A stretch of 64,000 nucleotides of DNA, from contig WIXG01000177.1 of assembly GCA_009869945.1 (NCBI GenBank), positions 62,001 through 126,000 on the forward strand. The letters are read 5' to 3'. This stretch comes from Mesaphorura yosii (taxonomy: Eukaryota; Arthropoda; Collembola; Poduromorpha; Tullbergiidae). Below are positions 28,198-39,323 of this stretch, in pieces. A model generated the notes under the pieces. It was not told the DNA's origin. It saw nothing but the letters and a program-made list of their open reading frames with translations, and did no database searches. A program made the translations under genes and the position numbers. How positions within the stretch are numbered: position 1 is the first letter of the stretch; every line of letters starts with the position of its first letter.

Positions 28198-29062
28198 TGG
28201 AGTCCAGCTGGAGAGGATGAGAAGAGGGGAAACGAAAACTTGGTCGCGGATACACGCGAGCTATCAGCAACTGTCCTCAAATCTTTTCCACCGACATCCG
28301 ATGCATATGCGATTAGTCTGGCAAGATCATTTCGGATGTAAAGAAATGAAGTTGGTTCAGTTTATTATGTATATCGTGGCTTGATTCTGACTCCTGGACA
28401 TGATGCGAATTCATGTGATTTGAACTTGTTCTCAGAGTTCCCGGAATGTGTCAACTGGACTCTAAACTTGCTCAATTCGTTCCACAATGGCTCACTCGAA
28501 CTCTGTCTGACTTTAAAGGCCAGTTTAATTCGTCTGAATTTAATCGCATCCATCCCAGATGACGCACAATCCAGTCGATCCTTCAATACAATATTCTTTC
28601 CACTCAAAATTCCACAGGTTTCACGTCCATACACTTCATGACTCCTGACACAGAACCTGTCGGTGCTATTTTCCCCTTTGAAGTGACGGTAATGTAGTTT
28701 CAGGTCGTACCCAACGATGCTTGACTTGTAAACGGCCAGTTTCCTTGAGAATTGAGAGCCGACAGAATAAATTGAGGACAAAATGCCAAATTGGAGTCGA
28801 ATATTTCTTTATTGTATTGTTTAATAATGTTTATCCTACAAATAGATAACAGCAAGGGTAATTCTTACAATAAGTCAACCAGATTTGAGTCCAGACATGG
28901 CGAGAAGGAGGCGAGTTGCCAGAGAGCGATTGGCATAATTGCATTGTTGAGTAACTCGACGAGTTGGTCATGGCGATGGCAACTTACTTTAGTTTAGTAA
29001 TACTTCTAGCACGAAATCATAAAAATTAGAGCAACGCAAGTCCTGACGAGCCACAGCCTGCC
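28198..29062. other. intergenic with one unassigned open frame
   Basis: A minus-strand frame of 138 codons (28781-28365) has a protein-like mix with several Cys and Lys/Arg, but matches nothing I recognise. The opposite strand is also open (28381-28641). Neither has clear splice or start context. The right part forms the 3' region of the gene ending at 29063. Confidence 0.3.
28808..28813 (-). terminator. poly(A) signal for the gene ending at 29063
   Basis: TTTATT on the plus strand is AATAAA on the minus strand, 250 nt downstream of the stop. Confidence 0.45.
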
Positions 29063-32000
29063 TCAATTGGTCTTCTTGGTCGCCTGAATTCTCCGCTGCT
29101 GCCGGATCGTCGCGGGCGGGAGCACCTTTGCCTTCGCCTGCGGGGTCGCCTGCGATTGCTGCTGGAGCTGGTCGATGTGATGAGCAAATTGGAGCGGGAG
29201 AAGTTGCGAGAAGGAATTCTTCAGCTGCTCGTCGTTGGCGCTCTTCTTCTCCTTCTTACCCCCATTGCTCTCCTTCACCGAGCTGACGATTGGCGTCTTG
29301 AGCGCGAAGGATCCGCTGTTATCGAAGCTGCCGACCAGGTCACTCTTCGTGGCGGTCGGACGGAGGCCGAGTCGGTCGAGGTTGCTGTTGAGAGTGTCGA
29401 CCAGGCCTTTGATCATTCCGTTCTTGAACGTCGCTCGGAGGTTCGCCTCCGTCAACTCTGCGTTCACCTTCACGGGGGCCAGCACTTCCGGGTTCGCGTA
29501 GAAACGGGCGACTCTCTGCGGTCACAAAGCATGGGAGTTAGAAACAGGCATTTGAGAACTTGAAGGACATTCGCCATACACTTCCAAATTCCACAAGCAG
29601 AGTATTAAACTCCTAAACTATAAAGTATTAAATTAAGCAGAATCAACAAGCTCACACGCGTTTGTATTCACACGCGTTTGCATTTACAATTTACAATTTT
29701 AGACGCGATGCGACTTGGCAACTGCGACCCCGAATAAATAATTAATCAGTTTACCTCCGATTTGGTTCCAATTCAGGCAGGCGGCACACGGGGCTGTACA
29801 ACTGATCGAAGCCGAAGCTGAGCTTCAATAAATAATGAGCTGGCTTTGTACATGACTTTGACTTGGCTTGAGGGTAATAACATTTATTACATTGATATTT
29901 TACAAAATCAACCTTGTGAATAGTGAATATGTGCAGGCACTTGGGTTCCAACACGTCCACGTGGTCGTGGTTTAACTAGCAACTAGCACAAAAGTATCAC
30001 ATTAATAGTAAATAGCAAAACAAATAAAAACTAAAACTCCTCACTCTTCGAGCTCTCTCAAGTTCAAAAGTCAAAACTGTCAAAGTGTCGAGTCGTTGTC
30101 ATTACGTCGAGCCTGACTGAGCAAATGCGAAATCTCTCTACTATCAGCATGTTTAAGTACCCCAGGGTCGTCTCCCGCTCCGTCCGGAGCTTTGTGTCAA
30201 GTCGGAAGGCCTACCTAGCATGGCCACGAGGCTTCTATAAATAGTAATAGTAGCAAAGGCAAAGGAAACGTTAAAGCGATGACACAGCTCAGTGGCTCAG
30301 CTGGGCTTGGAGTCAGAAGAAATACTCAAAATACTCTTACTTTGGCTGCTTGCAGCAATTAAACTAAACCTGCTGTCGGTCAGGCCAGGCACGGTACTTA
30401 ATTATGGCGTTTCATCATTTTGGGCGCCTCACGTACGTACCGTCACGTGTTGAAAGGTTGCAGAATTACTGGCTGCCTTTGCCACGCTCACGCAAGACAC
30501 TGGCCGGATGAGTGATCGTTATAATGAAATCTGAAGCCCTGAATTAAAGGCGTTTGTGGAGTGTGAATAGTGAATTGGATGGAGGCGTGGCGGAGTCAAA
30601 ACTGTGTCGCGTCGTTCTGTACACTACACTGGCGAATAAATATTAGCAGTCAATAAATACAGCATAGCCCTACTACGAAGTGACTACTTAACTACTACGA
30701 ATAGACGACTACGGTACAGAAACGGAGCAAGGCGCTCAGCTGCGTTCTAAGAAGGCGAGAAGAGGTCAGAATCAGCAGGCAGGCGCAGACGGAAGAAAGA
30801 TTGCAAAATGAAGGCGCGTGCGTATCGCTTTTTCTTTCGCTTATGGAGTGTCCGCAAAGAGCGCACTGAGAGCGGACAAGGCGGCTAAGTCCTGGAAGGC
30901 AAAGGAGCAAAGAAAGAGCGGATTAGACAAACCTTCAAGGAGGAAGCGGCGCCAGTGTTGTTAGAGCAGAGCCCCAGGAAATGGAAACTGGACTTAAACC
31001 CCAATTAAATATTATATGCCATGCGAGTTAGTACGACGCTTAGACGCTTAGACGCTACTCTAGATTCTAGACAGAAGAAGGGTGAAGAGGGGTTAATTAG
31101 TGAGTAGCAAGTTAGCATTCGTAAATTCTAATTCGTATCGTGCGCGCCAACGTCAAGGCCAGCCAAGAGCCGAGTATGTGCAAGGAACTTTCTTATTCGT
31201 GCTTGTGAGCATTGGTCAATTCGTATTTTAGTATTTCCGCGGGTCATTTAATTTATGTGCAAGAGGGACTTTTATGACAATTAGCCGCACTAATTGAGAG
31301 GGGTGGTTGAACGTACTGGGTTCGTCTCGTCGGCGGCGGTCGTGGAGGAGGCGGCGGAGGTGGTTGAGCTGGGGGAGGAGGAAGAGGCGCCCGCGATGGA
31401 GATGCGGAAGGTGGGCTCCGAGGAGGTGGCTGCGTTGGCGTAGCCGTTGCCATTGCTGGAGCCGACCGAGCTCAGACTGGAGGACGACGACGAGGAGGCT
31501 GTGTTAAGTCTACCGAAATTTAGCAACGGGCGCCCACCCGTGAACGGAGACAGGATCCCGTTCAATAAATTTAACTTGGCGTTGATGAGCGTTTGAGCAA
31601 ACTACAAAAAAGCACAGCACATAACATTTAATTGGAGTTTTCGACGAAACGAACCGTCAGCACCACGCGATCGACGCAACAATTTCAAAGTTCAATGCAT
31701 TACGTTTCCGAGTCCGCCGAGCAGGTTTCCGGTCCCGCTGGAGCTGTCACGGGCGCCCGCGCCACCGCCGAGGCTGGATAGTGCCGTCAGGAGCGAGTTG
31801 AGTCCGCCACCGCTTCCGCCGAGTCCGCTGAGGCCAGAAAGACCCGAGAGTCCAGAGAGACCGAGACGCCCGCTGCCCGAGCCGCCCGAGCCGCCTACGA
31901 CGGACGCCTCCGAGCCGGCCTGGCTAATGCGTTGGAAGAGCCCGCCAAAGGTGTCGCCGAAGGTGCGCGCGAGCGTACTTCCGAAGCTCGTCGCGGCCTG

Positions 32001-33035
32001 CGAGGGAATTGCCAGCAACAAACATATATTAGTTCATATTTCAACAAAATCTCGACGTGTGTCGTGTGTGCGACGAAAAGCGAAGCGTGCGCGTTTGGTG
32101 TTTTCGTGCCCGTGCGAGTCAAGTGAGAGATGAAACTCTCTCAAGCGTGTCAACTAAATTAAGACGAGGCGTAATTGCCAGTTGGATAGCGAAAAACAAA
32201 AGAGAAGGAAGCAAAAGCGACTAAAGCCAGTGAATAATTGCGAGTGAATACTACTGTAAATCATTCTTCTGTCTCGCGTCGTGTGGACACTTGCAGCTGC
32301 AATTGCAATTGCATTGCAGTGGTCGAAATCTTGTCTAAATGCTGCACTCAAGCACCAAATGCAAATGCAACAGCCGTGGTGTGGCGTGGCCACTCACGTG
32401 CTGTAAATTCGTGCAATTTAGAGTGACAACGAGGAAGCCTGTGCGAGTGCGAAATCAATGCGGCCTGTCATTGATCGTAAATGGTAAATCTCGAAATTCT
32501 CGAGCATGAGCCCATTGCACTACCAACTTTCGTATTTCGTCTGTTTAAGTGTGCAGAATCTTCGACAAAAGGCACAAATTCAAGGTGAGTGCAAAAAAGT
32601 TAAAATTAAAAAGTGCTGCTACCAGTGCCTTGGAAATTCAAAATCCGGAAGCCGGGAAATACGAATACCTGCACTCTTCGTCCTGCTTCGAGATGAGATT
32701 AGCACGAAAATTGGGACAACCAAGGCAGAAGCCGGAAATGGCAACACAAGCATTGAACTGAACCTTTGAGCCTTGACCCTGCTGACATCGATCACACGTC
32801 CAAATCCAAGTCAGATCCCGTCGCCACTGCCAAGCAATCCCGTCCGAGTGTGTTAGTGGCAGCCACGTACCTCGACCGAACTCTGCACAGCCCGCCCGGA
32901 TGCTCGAACGCTAATTTGCAAAGCCCTCGAGCCCGCAGCCGAGATGCGCCCTCCGACCTCGACCAGCTTGCGCAAGACCGCCATAACCGTGGCCGTAAGA
33001 TCGTTAAACAAGTCCACGTACAGGCGACGGAGGCC
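29063..33035 (-). CDS. unrecognised low-complexity protein, 5' exon not found
   Basis: Four exons: 33035-32871, 31997-31704, 31601-31317 and 29515-29063 (stop). All borders are AG/GT and all are phase 0; lengths 165, 294, 285 and 453 nt give 398 aa without a start. Exon A is a basic amphipathic segment (GLRRLYVDLFNDLTATVMAV). Exon B has a helical part (GSTLARTFGDTFGGLFQRIS) and then Gly/Ser and LSG-type triplet repeats (four LSG units around 31850). Exon C begins FAQTLINAKLNLLNGIL and becomes a Ser/Ala/Thr run. Exon D is charged, Gln-rich and Lys-rich at the end (RRIQATKKTN). No Cys-rich or enzymatic domain is seen. No signal-peptide exon lies in 33036-33812, so the 5' exon may be the one at 39210-39323 or may be missing. 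The function is unknown. Confidence 0.6.
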
Positions 33036-33804
33036 CTGATTAGAATTATTCGAGGATTTCAACCCTCGCTCTCACTCGCAGAGAATGTCAAGCCAAACAC
33101 AGAAAAGGCGGAGGCCACGAGGCGATGGCGGTGGCAAAGGCGAAGAGCTGACCGATTCTCCAGCCAAGACAGCCAAGGCGCAGGCGCATTTGACATTGAC
33201 ACAGCACACAGGCAGGTAGGAGACATGCAAAGGTTTGGGTTAGATTAGTTTAGGCTTAAGCTTAGGCGCTGGTTATTTGAAATTTGTGATGTTATTCTCA
33301 TTGGTTAGTAATCAATCGTATAAAACAAGTAATTAGCAAATAACAGGACTAAACATAAATTGACACATTCAACTCCTTCCTTCGAATCGGGCACAGGCAA
33401 CGCACAGCGTCAGCGTTTGGTCAGGGAAATTCGCAATTAGCAATTCGAAATTCGCACATGGTAAAGCACAAATTCACACATAAAAGAGACATGCAAGGCA
33501 GACTGAAAGGAGAAGGAAGGAACGGACGCTGGACGCTGGAATACTGGAGAGGAAGGCGTTTATGTTTCTACAGAAATGAAAGCTTGGACACTGGACACGA
33601 TTTGGCCGAATATTCGCATTCATCCGGCCTCAGCCGGTCTGATAAGGATACTCAACGCACAATTTCTACGAGCGATCGACGTGGTGGACGCCCACCCACA
33701 CGTTGTGTCTAACGAACTAAGCCTAGCTAGGAAGTTAATGCTGCTGCTCTACGCTGTCGCTGTATGGACCTGTATGACTAAATAGCTCGCTCGGTCGCTG
33801 TTAG

Positions 33805-33810
33805 TTTATT
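33805..33810 (-). terminator. poly(A) signal next to the stop of the 33813 gene
   Basis: TTTATT (plus) is AATAAA on the minus strand, starting two nucleotides after the TAA stop at 33815-33813; a very short 3' untranslated region if used. Confidence 0.45.
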
Positions 33811-33812
33811 GG

Positions 33813-36800
33813 TTAGTATTTGCCAGGAACCCCGTAAGCTGTTGGAGGAGTCAGCGGACCCGGATGACCAGACAGGCCTGCCAGCCCAGCGTTCGCATTA
33901 GCTTTTGTTGCGGCGATTTGTCCGATGGAGTTTGCCACGGCAGCTCCTACCTGAGTTACGGCGCCGAAGATCCTCGCCTTGGCGGCCAACACGTCTCCGG
34001 CCGTTCTCGTCACGCTGGCCAACACGGGCGGAGCCGACTGCACCACGGCGCCAACAACCTGACCCTTGGCGTTCAGGAGACTCAGCAGAGTTGACACGGT
34101 GCCCTGCGTTAAACGAAAGTGGGACCATCAGGTCTACCGCGAGTCAATGAGGAGGAGGCGAAGCAGCATGGGGGTCAATGAATGGAATTGTCAACTGATG
34201 ATGATGATTACTGAATTACTCCAACATAGGTACAATTGGACGGAGTGGCGGTGGCACTGTAGCGCCGCTGCAGCAGAATCTCAGAAAAAGGCATACGTAC
34301 TATACTTACTTGAAGAATGTTGGCGGCCACACCCACCAAACTGTTGAGCAGCTGAGTTCCAAAGTTGACGGTGTTTGCTGCAGCCTGCGAGAAGACGTTC
34401 ACGAAGTTGCCCGGTGTTTCAGCCACCTGGTTCGCCCCCTGAAAGAAGAACGGGTAAAAAGATTCCATTTTAATGCCTGCGATACGACAGAGAATTGTCT
34501 TCTGGCTTACGTATCCGCCAGTCGCGTAGCCGCCGAATCCTGTTTGTGGAGCTCGTTCGTTCCTTTGCACGGCCTCGGCATTGGTGGAGGCGTCGGCCTG
34601 GATTTGGCTCCCCGTGAGTCCCTGCAACAGGCCGACCTTCGTGTCCACTAACGACTTGGTGCCAGACGATAAGGATTTAGCAACTCCCTAAAGAGCACGA
34701 GCACAAGAGCATTAGTGATAAGAAGAAGAAGACTGGAGTTCAGGGGTCCACGACCGCCTAGGCGGCTCTGAAATTGGTTAACTGCAGACATAATACTCCG
34801 AAACCTGCAAGAACTGTTCCACTGCTTAAAACTGCTTAAACATAAACTCTCACTGCTCGTTCTTGTCGGGCCGAGCAGCCCGTTGCTTTCGAGTGGCTTG
34901 ATTCAAGTGCAAAAAGTGCAACTATGCAAAATGCAAAGGGCTGTCAGCTGCCGTTTGCTTTTCTAAATTTGCAGGCTCTACAGAACTACTAGCACTGTAC
35001 AGGTGTCAGATACATAAATGAGTGATGGCGAGTGAAAAAGCGTGTGCTCACTTGTGCAATGCGAATCGCACCCTTCGAGCCGGTCTCTGCGGCCTCACCC
35101 ACTGTCTCGGCGACGCCCGTGATGATTCTGGCTCCTGTGCCGAGCGCCTGCTCGACCCCCACCGAAGTGCCCTCGAGAATTTGAATGGCCGACTTGCCGA
35201 TATTTTTGAGGCTGCTTCCGAGAGTATTGCTCACCTCCTTCAGCGCCAACGACACACCAGAAACACGCACACACGCATTCATACAAAAGAAACATTAGAA
35301 TCACTTACCAAAGCGACTACGACTACGCCTACGACTTGACTACGGTAAACTACGATAGAGTCTAGAGTGCGTCTAGAGCGAGTCTAGTCCTTGTGCATTC
35401 TGCGTCGGTCGTCATCAACTCACGCACGTCCCGAGTCGCCTACCACTAATTCCTTGCCATAAAATTAATTTGGCGTGCAAGAAAGCGAGAGGATTAAAAC
35501 GTGTGAGAGCACAGCGAGAAACCAGTCTTAAGCCTTTGTTTCGTTAAGTGTGACGAATGGCGATGATGCAAGGAAAGGAAACCACGGCCAGGCAGGCAGG
35601 AAATGCAACTGCAATTCCCATTTGCCCATTTGCCGTTGCGCAATCGGCTGTCGTCGCCTAATTGTCTGCTTTAACTCTTTAACTGCTTTTATGGCGCAGC
35701 ATGGTGTGGAAAAGAATTTACAACTCGAAGTACACCATTTTCGTTTTATGGCCGAGTGTCAAAATTCCGGATGCAATTTGCAATTTGCTAATTAATTGCA
35801 CTCATTGGTGTTCGCACCAGTTAAGACGTAATGAGGCGTGAATTTGGTTTAATTTCTTAGTCACGTTAGGAAAACGGACTTTAAGACGTTAAGACACGTT
35901 GTTTGTGGTTAAAAACATTTCTCAAGGAATGAGGCAGCTCCCTTATCTTCAAATTCATCTTCAACCAAAGGATTGAGTGCCCTTGCGCAAAACGCGACAG
36001 AAATACAAAGCGTACAAGCAAGCGTCTTTTTGTTTTTGTGCTTTTGCCTGTGCTGAAATGTGAGAATACAGGATTAAGTCAAGTCAAGTCACAACTCGTC
36101 AAGTCATTTAAGCGTTACTCTTCCGCAATTCTGCTTTGTCCGTGCAAGTCAGTCCTGCCCTGTTTTGTCCGTGCCTGCCCTGCGTTGATTTTGTTGGTAA
36201 ATTAAGTGAGAACAACCTCCAATGCTCGGGTGATCATCAGTGAAGGGTCCTGCAGCTGCTGCTTCAGGTTGTCGCCCGTGCTGATGCTCCGGACGACGTT
36301 GGTCTTCTTCGGGCCCTTGTCAGCAAACACCTGTTCAGTCAAGGGTTTGAGATTGCCAGTCATTTGCGAACTCTACTCGTCAGTCTCTTTGTACAGATTC
36401 AAGTGTTATGTTAGTCAGTGGTTAAGTGAAGAACCAGCAAAGTGTCATCGTCGTCTTTGTGGTATTTTACTTTTTACAAGCATGCACGATTTCATCCACA
36501 CATTTACACATTCACGCTATGCAAATTCACAGGTTGCATTCGTGAATTGCGAATTGCAGGTTGCACAAGGAAATCAATCACACGAGCAATGAGAAACGAG
36601 AAGCATCGTACATCGAGCATCCGTTTCCATGATCTGTGGCGTGGCCCTCCAACAATTAACAGCTTGCCAATTGCAATTGTGTTATGAAAACTAGGCTACG
36701 CGAAAGACTTAATTAGCATTGCGCTGTGGCAAACACGCGAGCCACTCGCGAAGTCAGTTTGGGAAACTCGCATTGCGCATGCATTCTTTCACACGTATTG

Positions 36801-39323
36801 CGTTGCATTGTTGCGTTGCTGCTCTTATCGTTGTCGCCATGCATCGATTGCAGCTTCGTTACTGTTGCTGTGTTGCACAAGGCGGTTTCAGAACGAGTTT
36901 AGCACTCGGACAAGGTGAGGGCCATTTCAGCATTTTCCCAACGCATTGTGTCGAGATTCGTTGCATAACTGCATAACTCCTGATTTATGCGCCCATTTCT
37001 CATTCCGCCTCTTCATTTGCTCATGTGCTCATTTGCTCATGACATCATGTGACGAACGGCAGATTCCCACAATTTCAAGAGTTGCGAATTGTGCGAATTG
37101 CGATTTGGGATGAGAAAAGCGCAATGACAGCGAGTGCGGACGCGGACGCCTCATTAACACGAACACGAACGCGAACGTCCTTCAGCAACAGTCAAAATCC
37201 TTCACGATGGACGTTTACGAAAAGATTCTCTCGTTTAATTCGTGATCAAGCACAAACACAAGCAATAAAATTGGACATTGACGCGTAATCGCATAATTGC
37301 ACGTTTCACAGTTGACTAAGTACTTGACTTGACATGGCGTCATTCGTTAGCTGGAGCATTGAGAAGCTAACCAAGATGAAGCTGTTGCGGGTCATCTTGA
37401 CACAAAATCTTACTGAGATCGCTTCAAGTGCAGACGCAGACTGGGTCAGGGTCCTTGCGGCACAGCAAAAAGCGCATACGCAGATTCTGCTCATTCTGCA
37501 GGTGATCTGGATTTCGCGAATTGACGTTATATTATTGTGTTATTGCAAGGCCCACGTTGTAATTGTGATTTGTGGCCGCGGCTGTAGTAATTAATTTGCG
37601 AGGCAGTTTGCTACTCCAATTATTATGCAGGCAGAAACTGAAATTGATATGACTGGCAATTGGCAATTAAGAGAGTCTCTTGCGATAACATTTTCGAGTG
37701 AGGCCAACCTGCTTCTGGCTCTGTCTTCTGCTTCCCTGCGCCTGCGAAAGACCTCCATTCTTAATTCTTGGGCATTGAAGTCTTCAAAGACGTGTACCCG
37801 ACCAAAGTCGTTCACGTACACGTTGAATTCGAATTTCAAAACCTGCCTGCCGTCGTCGTCGGCGTCCTCAAAACGATTCAAAACTAATCGAATCTAATCA
37901 GCATCCGCCATCTCTTCATTATTCGTTGCGGATTGTGTAATAAGAAGACGCTTCTGCTTTTGTGTGCAAAAGAGAAACAGCGAGCAGATGCGTAGACGAG
38001 GCACGATTAGCCGTTATAAATAAACATTTATGGGACTCGAGGTTTTGAATACCGAATTAAGGCGCACAATGGGCCAGACCATAAATTGCGATTGCGAGCA
38101 CGTGATTTCGAGAGAAACCGGCCGGTCGCGGAATGAAAGTGAATGACAATTAGGCGAATTTCGTACGTCATACATTCATACAGCAAACGTCTCGATTCTC
38201 GATTGTGTACGTATTATGCGTACGCAGATTACGATTACGTGTGGACAACCGCCGTCGTGCATTACGTCGATCTCTTTCGTAATTCTCTCTTTCATCTGTG
38301 ACTCACTCGCGCAGAAAGGAAGCAGGAAGTAATGGCACGGCATGGGTGGCAGGTAGCACAGCGCTCACAAAACCAGAAAGATGCATGCTGGTGATTGAGC
38401 GAGCAGAGCACCTCAACCACGGCAGCCAGCCACGAACGATTTTGCAACGCGCACGCCAAAGTGCAAATGAAAAACGAGATATAAGGTACTCGCACGTAAA
38501 AACTCTCAATTTCTTCGTCGACTGACCACTTTTGCTTTCGTTTTTCGTTTTCATTCGCAGTGATCACGTAATAATGATTATTATACTCGCGTCTCGCAGG
38601 GGCAACGGCCCAAAATACGTAATAAAACACCCAAAATATTGTAATATGGGGGAACGGGCTTGCGTGGAGCTGATCTGATAGGAAAACAATCGCAACTTAT
38701 TTTTCTCTCTTTTTCCAAATTTATTGGACTGTAACCTTAAACACACCCAACTGTAATCAGCGGGCCTGGCGACCCGTACAGGCAGGCAACACGCGCCAGT
38801 TTCTCTTGGCGAAGGAATGCAACGCAATACAATGCAACGCGAATGCTGACGAAACCGGACGTGGACGCGTCGTGGATTATGTCACAAGTGCAAATGTGTG
38901 AAGGCTCTGAGGCCATAAGTGCATTCGCATTCGATGCAACGATGAAATTAGAAAAAAAAATGAAGCTCGCAGCTCGAATTGTTCGAAATATGGAGCCCGA
39001 AACCTTATCGACTCGACCCACGAATGAATTATGAAATTATGAAATGATTAGTATGAATTAATAAAGAGGATTTTAGACAAGGAGTTTGGCTTTGCCAAGA
39101 CTTAATTAGTAAAGAGACTTAATTAATAAAGAGCGTGTGCTGAACACGGAGGAGACGAAGGAAAGAGAGAAGAGAAGAGCAGAGAAGAAAAATGGCGGGT
39201 GCAACTTACGGATGGGCTTTCACTGGACGTGGTGCTGGTGGAGGAACTGTCTGGAACGGGAAGCCCGTGAATGGATGCCACGAGCGCCACGAGCGCCAGG
39301 AGACGGGGTGTCCAGGAATTCAT
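33813..39323 (-). CDS. unrecognised secreted Ala/Gly/Val-rich protein
   Basis: Six exons: 39323-39210, 36330-36217, 35237-35052, 34687-34511, 34438-34310 and 34103-33813 (stop). All are phase 0 and total 336 aa. Exon 1 starts MNSWTPRLLALVALVASIHG, a clear signal peptide with likely cleavage after SIHG, followed by a Ser/Thr stretch. Later exons each encode an amphipathic segment with no Cys: EVSNTLGSSLKNIGKSAIQI, GVAKSLSSGTKSLVDTKVGL, GANQVAETPGNFVNVFSQAA, and GTVSTLLSLLNAKGQVVGAV followed by Ala-rich sequence ending GVPGKY. The exon 2 donor (gag|gttgtt) is weak, so that border is uncertain; the others are good (gtaagt, gtgagc, gtaagc, gtaagt). Intron 1 is about 2.9 kb. A structural or matrix role fits the composition, but nothing shows it. 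The next exon set downstream on the same strand is of the same style. Confidence 0.7.
37591..37881 (-). other. unassigned protein-like open frame inside an intron
   Basis: In the first intron of the secreted-protein gene, a minus-strand frame encodes a charged stretch (VLKFEFNVYVNDFGRVHVFE, later RRRREAEDRARSRLASLE) that looks more like protein than the surrounding frames. An acceptor-like attag precedes it. No good donor and no family match were found. It may be an exon, a relic or chance. Confidence 0.2.
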
